Positions 12,023 through 22,376 of a stretch of 64,000 bases of DNA are shown one piece after another. The notes beneath the pieces were generated by a model. That model was not told the DNA's origin. It searched no databases and saw only the letters and a program-made list of their open reading frames with translations. The first letter of the stretch is position 1; the number at the start of each line of letters is the position of its first letter. Both the position numbers and the translations under genes were made by a program. The stretch is from Saccharum officinarum (taxonomy: Eukaryota; Streptophyta; Magnoliopsida; Poales; Poaceae). The stretch lies in assembly GCA_020631735.1 (NCBI GenBank), contig CM036201.1, forward strand, positions 75,840,353-75,904,352, in the 5' to 3' direction.

Positions 12023-12195
12023 GAGAGGAGTAGAAGGAGCTGTGACGCGGCGGCTCGGCGTGGTTCAAAGTAAAGCCCGGCAGGCGGCAGCAAGGAGCCT
12101 CTGTGCGGAGACGAGGGGAGGGAGAGGCAGAGCTACCGCCCGGCTCGGCCTGGCCTCTGGTGAGGTGAGGGTGGGGAGGAGGGGGAAGGGGAGGC

Positions 12196-12205
12196 CTTTT
12201 TTATC
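12196..12205 (-). promoter_or_regulatory. Candidate TATA element of the SAP gene
   Basis: On the minus strand the sequence GATAAAAAA lies about 175-185 bp upstream of the start codon, in otherwise GC-rich DNA. That would give a 5' UTR of roughly 150 bases. It is not a perfect TATA box and no transcript evidence is available. Confidence 0.35.
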
Positions 12206-12399
12206 GCGGGGAACGGCAAGAGGGAGGAAGACGGGCGGCGTACGCGTTCTCCGGGCCGACGCGCGACAGCGACGTGCTGGCTTTCGCGTGGCGCGGAATG
12301 GCGCTGCTGCCCCTGCCTGCCGCGGACGGACGGCCGGTCGGTGGCACTGGCACGGTGCACGGGCGGAGTCCGGCTAAGCAAACGGACTTTTGCTTGGAA

Positions 12400-13871
12400 A
12401 GTAAGGAAAACAAGGGCACGGGGCCGAGACCGCTGTGATGCATGTATTTTTCTGGCCTTGTGGTATACGTACGGCCTTCGGACGGTGAGGATTTGGTGAT
12501 TTTTGTTATCTGTGTCCGCAAGGCTGTAATGTAACCGCAGGTTGCAACTTGCGAGTGGAGAGTGTACTGTTCCGGACGCCGAGTGGTTCGCGGTTTGTTC
12601 ACTGATCCTTCCTTAGCTTGCTGACGTACGTCCATGGTTCTGTTGTGCTTGTGCAGCGAACATTCGCGAGACACCATACCGATTTGACGTTGGAGGGAGC
12701 GGAGCCAGTTTCAGCTGCTGCTAAATGGGAAGACAGATTCGGCCAAAAAAGAGGCCGCGACCGCGAGAAGCCGACTGGCTTTTCTGTGGGAATGGCGAGG
12801 CACGGTCGACGTCGTTGCAGTAAACGGGCGGCAGCGCTGTAAAAACAAACTTGGCTGCTGCTGGTGGCCGTACACGCCTTGCTTCGAGCCGCCTTGTTTG
12901 TAGGAGGGCAGGGCAGAACGGTCATACGGCGAGGCGGTAGAGGCGCCACGTCACGTCACGTCCGCCAGCGACTGCCTTTGCTTGATTGGCCGGCAGCCTT
13001 TCGCTTTGGGCAGCAGCCGAGTTCCGAGCCGAGCAGCAAGCGGCCCGCGGCCGCCCAAAGCTGACCGGCCGGCCCCGGCGCACCCGAAACAAAACCATCG
13101 GCCCCGCCGCCCGCCCGCTTATCATCACAGCACAGTCACAGGGCGCTGGTGGGCGCACGGGGACGGGAGAAGGCGTGTCTTGCTTCCCTCTGCGTCCCGG
13201 CGCCCACCGCACGTTCCGCCCGAGGCCCGGGGCCGCGTACGTACGCGCACCGCTGTCGCTGTCCGCCCGGCCCCGTGCTGTGGCTTGGCGGATTAGCATT
13301 AGGCGCTCCCAGCAGCAGCAACCGCCCAGCTGCTTCGTAGCAAGTCCTAACCCCACACGTCCCTTGTGCGTGCTAGTTGCCAGCACGCCACTAACTAAGC
13401 ACGTGACAGTTGACGCCATGGTAGTTTAATTAAGCTTGAGTGCTTGACCCCCCTTGGGTTGGGCAGTCCGCAGTCGGCACGCCCAGGTTTTCGTTTACTT
13501 ACCATGGGTGGTCAGTAGGAGTACGCTACGTTCTACGAATCTATACGTGGTACAACTCCTAGGTTGGGCTCGCATGGCCCGCGCGCGCCCTCCTGTCCTG
13601 TCCCAGAATACAATACGTACGCGTGGTTACGGGGCAGTCCGCGGCGTGCCGCCTACCTAACGGAGAACGGCCGATCCATGACGCTGGTGCAGGAAGGTGG
13701 GATGGAGTATATGCAACAGCAACAACATCGCAACCATATGATTTGCTCGGTTGCGTGATTAGCGGTCGGCCAGCAGCGTGCGCGCACAACACAACCACCG
13801 ATGATGATTTGCTCCTCCGCTCCGGCGGGGCGGCGGCGGCCGAGATGATCCCACGGTGAAGTGCGATTGGG
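12400..13871. other. GC-rich upstream and intergenic DNA
   Basis: This contains the likely distal promoter of the SAP gene and then GC-rich DNA. Several long open frames on both strands (for example in 12920-13430) overlap one another and match no family I know; they are attributed to base composition. Confidence 0.4.
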
Positions 13872-13918
13872 TCCCTGTTTATCTGAACTTATCGGTCGTA
13901 CTGTTTTAATAAAATAAT

Positions 13919-15002
13919 TGTTAGGATTATTGGGCCAAGCCCATTACTTAATCTAATAATTCAATAAACCTCAAAGGCCCACAATTAGTGTTAGGTGCAA
14001 AAGTGATTAGTACCAAATGGATTAATCACTAAGAGGGTAATCAACTTAAATAGTGAGTATTGGGATGCTCTCATAAGCAAGTTGAGAAGGAGAACCTGGG
14101 AGCCACACGCGCGCGCCGCCGTCGGGCCGGGGCGTGGGCGTGGGCCGGCTGGCTTGGCTAAGTTTTTGTCACTGGGCCTCGGCGGCCCAAGGCAAACCCT
14201 AGCCGCCGCCAGGGAGCCACCCAACGGCTAAACCCTAGCCGCCGCCAACTCCCAACCAGTTTTTGTCACTGGGCCTCGGCGGCCCAAGGCAAACCCTAGC
14301 CGCCGCCAGGGAGCCACCCAACGGCTAAACCCTAGCCGCCGCCGCCAACTCCCAACTCCCAACCACCGTGTCCAGGTTCATCCCCCGGACATGAGTGTAA
14401 CGGGAAGCTGGCAGGGGCGCGCCTATATAAAGGCCCCTGTCCGCACACTAGGAAAGGATCCCTTTTGTGTGCTTCTCCCTCTCCAGCCGCCACTGCTACC
14501 TTCTCCTTTCTGAGCTCGAGTTGCTCTGCTGCATCTCCGACCAGAGCCTCTGCGCGCACAGAGGCTACTGGTAGCAGGCCTCCGGAACTTCTCCCGTCAA
14601 GCGTACCTGCTCGGGTAGGCGGGAAATCAAGTTTTTGGGGAGCGCCGTACAGGCGCGACTGCTGCTGCTGTTCCACGCTCGCGGGCTATGCCTGTGAGCA
14701 CTCGGCGAACTCCTGCTGTTGCTGACACCGACGTCGTCAACAACACTGTCGCAGGCAGCGGCGACGACATGGACGCTAGTGGTTCACTATCCGCGGGTAC
14801 CGGAAGTGCCACGCATGGGTATAAACTGAAACCACTTATTGCTATGATTTGTTTTGTTGTTGCTGTAGTGATAGCCATGCTTAGCTATGCTAGAAATATC
14901 AGTAGCACATATGAAGTGGTCGCTTGCATTATACTTGAGCTAGTATTTTGCTTATCGTATTTATGGATTAATGCATGGTGTAAAATGACTAAATATCCAA
15001 CA
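13919..15002 (+). repeat. 5' LTR of the copia element
   Basis: 1084 bp, TG...CA ended. It is longer than the 3' LTR mainly because a 97-bp GC-rich segment starting TTTTTGTCACTGGGCC is tandemly duplicated (14163-14259 and 14260-14356). A TATA box and the start of an ORF with two hydrophobic segments lie in its second half. Confidence 0.93.
14424..14431 (+). promoter_or_regulatory. TATA box in the 5' LTR
   Basis: TATATAAA lies in the context GCGCCTATATAAAGGCCCC. Transcription would start about 30 bp downstream, near 14455. The first ATG after that point is at 14688. The same box recurs at about 19955-19962 in the 3' LTR. Confidence 0.75.
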
Positions 15003-15785
15003 ATCCAAAAACTTGATAGGTCATTTTCATCTGCTAGCTTTGCTGCATCCATGAGGCCACCACCTTTGAAGGATGGTGGGTCCAACTATAAGATTTGGCG
15101 ATCCCGTTGCATGTTGTGGCTTACCGCTATGCGCTGCGACCACGCTATCAGGGGAAGGCGCACGGAACCGCCTCTTTCTCCTGAGGAAGAGAGCAAGTTC
15201 TATGAGGCGGATAACCTGCTTAAGCTGTCGCTAATCAGCGTCATAGATGAGGGTATGATACACTGTACATGGACATGCCTACGGGCAAGGACATGTGGGA
15301 TGCACTGCAGCCCAAGTTCGGGGTTCCTGACGCTGGCAGTGAGCTGTACATCATGGAGCAGTTCTATGACTACAAGATGGTCGATGACCGTTCTGTGGTA
15401 GAACAAGCTCATGAGATACAGATGCTAGCCAAGGAGCTTGAGAACAACAAGTGTGAGCTGCCTGACAAGTTTGTGGCCGGCGGTATTATCGCTAAGCTGC
15501 CACCTACTTGGAGGGACTTTGCCACTTGTCTAAAGCACAGGAGGCAAGAGTTCAGTGTGACTGATCTTGTTGCTTCTCTAAGTGTTGAGGAGAATGCAAG
15601 GGCAAAGGACACACGTGGCAAGAAAGTGCACGTCGAGGGAAGCTCTAGCGCCAATTTGGTGCAAAAGAGGGACCCTCAGACTTCCCGCAAGAGGAAATAG
15701 AAGCAAAACAAGAATGCTTTCAAGCCTCAAGCTCAGGCTTTCAAAAAGAAGGCTAACAAGGAAAAGAGCGAAAAAGAGTGGCGTC
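14688..15785 (+). pseudogene. Broken gag with an LTR-encoded N-terminal extension
   Basis: The frame opens at ATG 14688 inside the LTR. Its first ~105 residues are LTR-encoded and include two hydrophobic segments (about residues 48-67 and 77-95) that look like membrane spans. It crosses the LTR end without a stop and enters recognisable copia gag (the region with NYKIWRSRC and later LPPTWRDFATCL). Gag is then disrupted: the frame shifts near 15250, an in-frame TAG lies at 15698-15700, and the frame changes back near 15770, just before the zinc knuckle. The gag product of this copy is therefore unlikely to be made intact. Identification as gag is secure; the role of the hydrophobic extension is unknown. 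Confidence 0.8.
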
Positions 15786-18700
15786 TGCTATGTGTGCGGG
15801 AGCAATGCTCATTGGGCAAAGGAGTGCCCAGACCGCAAGGACAAGCAACCACAGCAGAAGAAGACAGTCAACATGGTTGTTAGTGAAGCTGGAGGATCTG
15901 GGTATGGTAATTATTTACCAACAGTTCTTTCAGTTTATCTCTCTCCTGATTGGTGGATTGACACAGGGGCTAACATTCATGTATGTGCTGACCGCTCTTT
16001 GTTTTCTTTGTACCAGGAAGGACGAGGTTCCTCCCTGCTGATGGGAAACGGCTCGCATGCGGCTGTTCATGGTGTTGGCACGGTCAATCTGAAGTTTACT
16101 TCAGGAAAGACCGTGCAGCTGAAGAACGTGCAGCATGTCCCCTCCATAAAGAAGAACCTCGTCAGCGGGTCCCTATTGTGTAGGGATGGTTTTAAGCTTG
16201 CTTTTGAGTCCAATAAGTGTGTCGTATCAAGATATGGAACATTTGTTGGTAAGGGCTATGAGAGTGGAGGCTTGTTCCGCTTTTCTTTGATGGATTCTTG
16301 TAATAATAATGTCGTGAATCATGTGAGACATGATGATGATTGTAATATTTGGCATTCTCGACTTTGCCATATTAATGTTGGATGTATGACGCGCTTAGCT
16401 AAAATGATTTTAATTCCTAAATTCGATTTGGCCCAAGGTTCTAAGTGCCATGCTTGTGTGCAAGCAAAACAACCTCGCAAGCCTCACAAGGCTGTGAAAG
16501 AGGCGAGGAACACGGCACCACTAGACCTCATTCACTCTGATTTGTGCGAGATGAATGGCGTATTGACCAAAGGCGGCAAGAGATATTTCATGACACTCAT
16601 CGATGATAGCACTAGATTTTGCTACGTGTACTTGTTAAACACTAAAGATGAAGCACTACACTATTTTAAAATTTATAAAGCCGAAGTTGAAAATCAACTC
16701 GAGAAGAAAATCAAACGATTGTGGTCCGATCGTGGGGGTGAATACTTTTCAAAAGAATTCGATCTGTTCTGCGAGGAACATGGAATTATTCATGAGAGGA
16801 CGCCTCCATTCTCCCCCCAATCCAATGGGATTGCCGAAAGAAAGAACCGCACTCTAACTGATCTGGTTAATGCCATGTTAGACACTGCGGGACTTTCCAA
16901 GGAATGGTGGGGTGAGGCTATATTGACTGCGAGTCATGTCCTGAATAGAGTCCCCACAAAGAATAAAGAGAAAACACCATTCGAGGAATGGGAAAAGAAG
17001 AGGTTAACTCTTTCCTACCTGCGCACTTGGGGTTGCTTGGCCAAAGCAAATATGCCAATCAACAAGAAGCGCAAACTTGGGCCAAAGACTGTAGATTGTG
17101 TCTTTCTCGGATACGCAATGAACAGCGTAGGCTATAGATTCTTAATTGTGGAATCTGGAGTCCCCGACATGAGGGTCGGCGGAATATTTGAGTCCAGAGA
17201 TGCAACATTCTTCGAGAATGAATTCCCTATGAGAGGGAATGTACCTAGCACATCTAGTGAGGGACCTCCTGATGCTCCCGATACTTTTGTGCCAGTGGAG
17301 AGCACTGAACAACCCACCACTGAAAGTCCTGAGGAGGAAAATAATGGAGTCACTCGAAAGAGTAAGAGACCTAGGATTTCAAAATCCTTTGGTGATGACT
17401 TTACCATATACCTCGTGGATGACACCCCAACGACCATCAAAGAGGCATTTTACTCTCCTGACGCTGACTATTGGAAGGAAGCAATACGGAGTGAGATGGA
17501 TTCAATTATGTCTAACGGAACTTGGGAAGTGGTTGATCGTCCGTACGGGTGCAAGCCTGTAGGATGTAAATGGGTGTTCTGGAAAAAGCTTAGGCCTGAC
17601 GGTACGATTGAAAAATACAAGGCTAGGCTTGTGGCCAAGGGATATACCCAAAAGGAAGGCGAGGACTTCTTTGATACATACTCACCAGTGGCTCGATTGA
17701 CTACAATCAGAGTACTACTTACCCTGGCTACGTCTCATGGTCTTCTCGTTCATCAGATGAACGTGAAGACGACTTTCCTAAACGGAGAGTTAGATGAGGA
17801 GATCTACATGGATCAGCCTGATGGTTTCGTAGTAGAAGGTCAGAAAGGCAAGGTGTGTAAATTATTGAAGTCTTTGTATGGCCTAAAACAAGCTCCTAAG
17901 CAATGGCACGAAAAGTTCGATCAGACCATGACGTCAGCCGGCTTTATTGCCAATGAGGCTGATAAATGTGTCTACTACCGCTTCGGTGGGGGAGAAGGAG
18001 TAATCCTGTGCCTATATGTGGATGACATCCTAATATTTGGCACGAACCTCAATGTGATTGAGGAAGTCAAGGACTTTCTGTCCAAGAACTTTGATATGAA
18101 AGATTTGGGAGTGGCTGATGTGATCTTAAACATCAAGCTACTGAAGGGAGAAAATGGTGGGGTCACTCTTTTGCAATCCCACTATGTGGAAAAGATTCTA
18201 AGTCGCTTTGGCTACAGTGACTACAAACCAGTGTCCACTCCCTATGATCCAAGCCTAATTCTGAGAAAGAACAAAAGGATCATGAGAGACCAATTGAGGT
18301 ACTCCCAAATCATTGGCTCACTAATGTACTTAGCCAGTGCAACAAGACCTGACATCTCATATGCTGTGAGCAAGTTGAGCCGGTTTGTATCAAACCCAGG
18401 AGATGATCATTGGCGTGCTCTTGAGAGAGTAATGCGGTATCTAAAGGCAACCGCAAGTTATGGCATTCACTACACCGGGTACCCAAAGGTACTAGAGGGT
18501 TTCAGTGATGCAAATTGGATATCTGATGCTGACGAGTTAAAAGCCACCAGTGGGTATGCGTTTACTCTTGGATGTGGTGCTGTTTCTTGGAAGTCTTGCA
18601 AGCAGACCATCATCACGAGGTCAACTATGGAAGCAGAACTTGCAGCACTAGACACCGCCACTGTTGAAGCCGAATGGCTTCGGGAACTCCTGATGGATTT

Positions 18701-18968
18701 GCCGGTGGTTGAAAAACCTGTGCCCGCCATCTCCATGAACTGTGATAATCAAACTGTGATAATCAAAGTTAACAGTTCTAAGGATAACCTGAAGACCACT
18801 AGGCATGTAAAGCGGCACTTAAAGTCTATCAGAAAATTGAGAAACTCTGGAGTGATATCGTTGGACTATATCCACACATCTAAGAATCTGGCAGATCAGT
18901 TCACCAAGGGGCTGTCACGAAACGTGATAGACAGTGCATCGGTCGAGATGGGACTGAGACCCACTTAA
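15770..18968 (+). CDS. Copia pol polyprotein (zinc knuckle, PR, INT, RT, RNase H)
   Basis: An uninterrupted frame runs to the stop at 18966-18968. In order it shows: a CCHC knuckle, [14 protein letters not shown], at 15786-15827; the aspartic protease motif [10 protein letters not shown] near 15955; the integrase HHCC region ([10 protein letters not shown] ... CHACVQAKQ); the integrase core with [18 protein letters not shown] and [13 protein letters not shown]; reverse transcriptase with [10 protein letters not shown] near 18012; and RNase H ([34 protein letters not shown]). All key acidic residues seem present. The product would copy element RNA into DNA and integrate it. Because the frame extends upstream of the knuckle with no clear start, it is normally made as a gag fusion, and gag is broken in this copy. 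Confidence 0.9.
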
Positions 18969-19514
18969 AGTTTGCTATAGTGGTAACCTGCTCTATGTGA
19001 TCGGAGATCCCGTGAATTAGAGTGGTGAAACAAGCTATGAGTAGACTGAGGGAAAAGACCCTTGACAAAGGTCCCTATCTTTTAGAAATGCACTTCTTTT
19101 CAAGCTGTATGGCAGGATGGCATACGCCTTAATGTGATCCGAGTGGCTTATAAAAGCAAGGATGTCGGCCTACAGGACATCCTAAAAGGAACACACCTAT
19201 GTGAGTTAGACTGCTGGTCCCAGTCTATGAGGTTTGGGTGATCTCTAGATGCTCACGAGAAGGCACGGAGTTTGACTTATATGCTCCACCCGAGGGGATG
19301 CTCTAGGCAGCCTGGTATCAGTTAAGAATTTGAGTGAACCTCACTTCGCACAAAACTGTCAATACAAGGCATAGTCCATTGATCAGTTGTGAATGAGTGT
19401 AAGCCCCTATTCTAGATGGAAGTTCAACTTAACAGTCTCCATCGAAACACTGGTATATCAAACGATTTCAGACCCGAAGGCATTAACTGTGTACCTTTGA
19501 TGTTTGGTGGGGAT
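18969..19514 (+). other. Non-coding region and polypurine tract of the copia element
   Basis: No ORF of note between the pol stop and the 3' LTR. The purine-rich GGTGGGGA at about 19506-19513 directly precedes the 3' LTR and is the likely plus-strand primer site. Confidence 0.7.
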
Positions 19515-20533
19515 TGTTAGGATTATTGGGCCAAGCCCATTACTTAATCTAATAATTCAATAAACCTCAAAGGCCCACAATTAGTGTTAGGTGCAAAAGT
19601 GATTAGTACCAAATGGATTAATCACTAAGAGGGTAATCAACTTAAATAGTGAGTATTGGGATGCTCTCATAAGCAAGTTAAGAAGGAGAACCTGGGAGCC
19701 ACACGCGCGCGCCGCCGCCGCCGAGCCGGGCCGGGCCGGGCCGAGGCCGTGGGCGTGGGCGTGGGCGTGGGCCGGCTGGCTTGGCTAAGTTTTTGTCACT
19801 GGGCCTCGGCGGCCCAAGGCAAACCCTAGCCGCCGCCAGGGAGCCACCCAACGGCTAAACCCTAGCCGCCGCCGCCAACTCCCAACTCCCAACCACCGTG
19901 TCCAGGTTCATCCCCCCGGACATGAGTGTAACGGGAAGCTGGCAGGGGCGCGCCTATATAAAGGCCCCTGTCCGCACACTAGAAAAGTATCCCTTTTGTG
20001 TTCTTCTCCCTCTCCAGCCGCCACTGCTACCTTCTCCTTCCTGAGCTCGAGTTGCTCTGCTGCATCTCCGACCAGAGCCTCTGCGCGCACAGAGGCTACT
20101 GGTAGCAGGCCTCCGGAACTTCTCCCGTCAAGCGTACCTGCTCGGGTAGGCGGGAAATCAAGTTTTTGGGGAGCGCCGTACAGGCGCGACTGCTGCTGCT
20201 GTTCCACGCTCGCGGGCTATGCCTGTGAGCACTCGGCGAACTCCTGCTGTTGCTGACACCGACGTCGTCAACAACACTGTCGCAGGCAGCGGCGACGACA
20301 TGGACGCTAGTGGTTCACTATCCGCGGGTACCGGAAGTGCCACGCATGGGTATAAACTGAAACCACTTATTGCTATGATTTGTTTTGTTGCTGCTGTAGT
20401 GATAGCCATGCTTAGCTATGCTAGAAATATCAGTAGCACATATGAAGTGGTCGCTTACATTATACTTGAGCTAGTATTTTGCTTATCGTATTTATGGATT
20501 AATGCATGGTGTAAAATGACTAAATATCCAACA
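19515..20533 (+). repeat. 3' LTR of the copia element
   Basis: 1019 bp and nearly identical to the 5' LTR. It has one copy of the 97-bp segment and a slightly expanded GGGCGT tract (near 19745-19770). The LTR-encoded frame is also open here from ATG 20219 through the LTR end, with only two apparent residue changes within the LTR part. Confidence 0.93.
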
Positions 20534-20574
20534 ATAATAGTGTTTTTTTCACGATAAATCAGCGTAAACAGGGA

Positions 20575-21210
20575 GCACCGTTCTGCGCCAGGTCCCTCCG
20601 ATCCGCCGCCGTGCTACTGCTTTCCTCCGTCGGCCGTACCGTGACTCACAGTCACGGACAATCGGTGCTGTTTGCACACAGCAGTGACGAAGCTTGGGTG
20701 CTGGCAGTGGGATCCCCACGTCTAATCTACAGTACTAGTATGTGGTACGCCGTACGAGCTTCGTTGAATTCCTGGAAATCCTTATCTTTTTTTTCCTTTG
20801 ATGAAGCAATACAGTAGTACTGCTACTGCACAAGATGCCATCCACCCATTCTCGTGTACTAGTATAGTATACAACCACGTTCTAAACAAGTCTCATTTGC
20901 ATCCCTGTAAAGGTCATGTTTAGTAGTACCATACCATCATCACGGCTGAGGCCCGGGTCCCAGCACTAATAAGACCTTTTTTCTAGAAACAGTCCCACGC
21001 AGCCGCTTCCTTCAGCTTTATTAACCTGCCGACTAAACTAGTTATAATCCGCTCGATATGCTTATTCGAGTCACCACCGCTGGATTAATTGGCGTGTTGT
21101 TTATTAATATAATAGGGGTGCGTGGCGTAGTGGGCTGCCGCTGCCCCCTCACATCACAGCAGGATCCAAATCCAATCCATCACCTGCAAAAACAATTTGG
21201 GTTTTGGCTC
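20575..21210. other. Intergenic DNA, nothing recognised
   Basis: No gene or complete repeat was recognised in this stretch. Confidence 0.45.
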
Positions 21211-21533
21211 CGTTTAGTTGAAAGTTGAAAAGTTTTTAGTTGTTATATCGGATGTTTTATGGAATGTTAGAAGGGATTTTCGGATATTAATTAAAAAACT
21301 AATTATATAACTCGTCTGGAAACCGCGAGACGAATTTATTAAGCCTAATTAAGTCGTCATTAGCACATTGCGCTACTGTAGCACTTAGGCTAATCGTAGA
21401 CTAATTAGGCTTAAAAGATTCGTCTCGTGGTTTCCAACCAAACTGTATAATTAGTTTTTTTTGTCTACATTTAGTACTCCATGTACATGTCAAACATTCG
21501 ATATAATTGAGCGAAATTTTTTTTGGTGGAAAC
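21211..21533. mobile_element. MITE with long internal inverted repeat
   Basis: Begins GGCTCCGTTTAGTTGAAAG and ends near TTTGGTGGAAACTAAGG. Inside, a segment with ACGAATTTATTAAGCCTAAT is mirrored by ATTAGGCTTAAAAGATTCGT, giving a strong fold-back around 21290-21460. It abuts the Tourist element that follows. Exact ends and target duplication are uncertain. Confidence 0.5.
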
Positions 21534-21536
21534 TAA

Positions 21537-21780
21537 GGGCTGGTTTAGTTCCAGAAAATTTTGCAAAATTTTTCAGATTTCCCGTCACATCGAATCTTTA
21601 GACACATGCATGAAGCATTAAATATAGAAAAAAAAATAAAACTAATTACACAGTTTAGACGAAATGGACGAGACGAATCTTTTAAGCCTAATTAGACCAT
21701 GATTAGACACTAATTGTCAAATAACAACGAAACGTGCTACAGGGTCATTTTGCAAAAAAATTTTGCAACTGAACAAGGCC
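21537..21780 (+). mobile_element. Tourist-like MITE
   Basis: The left end GGGCTGGTTTAGTTCC and the inverted right end GGCCTTGTTCAGTTGC pair. TAA flanks both sides (21534-21536, 21781-21783). The internal TCGAATCTTTAGACACATGC and AGCATTAAATATAG are hallmarks of an abundant grass family, also present at 10464, 32260 and 32640 in this window. Confidence 0.78.
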
Positions 21781-21783
21781 TAA

Positions 21784-22247
21784 ACATCCCTAATATCTAT
21801 CATCTGCTGCAAGGACGACGTGACCCCCTCTCAAATGGATGCTTTTTACAGCAAGATTTTTAGGCGTCTCTCTATCAGCAGCGAGGGGGCCCCACGCCAG
21901 CAAGACCAAATCCAAGGTGATATTGTTTTCAATATCCAGCCACGCCGGAGCCGCGACACATGCGTCTACTCTATCACCATGTTGGCCGCCACAAGGGGAA
22001 GAAAGAATCGTCTTTTTCCTTTTTTTTTTGCTTCATTCACTTCCCTCTGTGCAAAATAATTGGAGTGAGAGGGTGCAGAGAGATCAGCTGCTAATCCTTT
22101 CGCACAAAATCGAAGATCAGCTGCTAATCATGGTCCCTTTTTATTAGCAGCGAATAGCCAGCCCTAATTTAAGTTCTGATTTTGTTGACCTGGTGACAGC
22201 GACTGCTTGCTAATTACCGTGCGTTTTTTTAAAATAAAATAAACCAA
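21784..22247. other. Intergenic DNA, nothing recognised
   Basis: Only short open frames without family resemblance. Confidence 0.45.
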
Positions 22248-22376
22248 GGCCCTGTTCATCTGGCTTATAATCCGTCTTATTCAGCTTGTTTTTTCAGCCG
22301 GAACAGTATTTTTCTCTCACAAAAAATCACCCAACAGTGTTTTTCAGCCGGCTTATAATTCCAGCCGAACGGGGCC
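22248..22376. mobile_element. Short hAT-type MITE
   Basis: 129 bp. The left end GGCCCTGTTCATCTGGC and the inverted right end GGCCCCGTTCGGCTGG form the terminal repeats. The CTTATAA and TTTTTCAGCCGG segments are mirrored inside. The target duplication is not clear. Confidence 0.6.

Larger units (their letters stand above)
13919..20533 (+). mobile_element. Ty1/copia LTR retrotransposon, full length
   Basis: Two LTRs of about 1.0-1.1 kb begin TGTTAGGATTATTGGG and end TATCCAACA. The 5-bp target duplication ATAAT is exact at 13914-13918 and 20534-20538. Between the LTRs lie a broken gag and an open pol in the order protease, integrase, reverse transcriptase, RNase H, which defines the copia superfamily. 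Outside GC-rich tandem repeats I count only about nine substitutions between LTRs by eye, indicating a recent insertion. A conventional tRNA-Met primer site is not seen after the 5' LTR. Confidence 0.95.
13872..20574. mobile_element. Small inverted-repeat MITE split by a copia element
   Basis: TCCCTGTTTA at 13872-13881 is the exact inverse of TAAACAGGGA at 20565-20574. Leaving out the copia element and one target-site copy, these two ends bracket only about 80 bp. That suggests a small MITE into which the retrotransposon jumped. No flanking duplication could be confirmed, so the assignment is tentative. Confidence 0.4.

Noticed and set aside
11433..12377. Other long frames overlapping the SAP gene on both strands
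   Set aside because: Shadows of the A20/AN1 reading frame in GC-rich sequence.
12922..13429. Opposed 147-165-codon frames
   Set aside because: Low-complexity GC-rich translations (Arg, Pro, Ala) with no recognisable motif.
14332..14676. Minus-strand frame in the copia LTR, repeated in the 3' LTR
   Set aside because: Conserved only because both LTRs are near-identical; antisense to the LTR-gag frame and without motifs.
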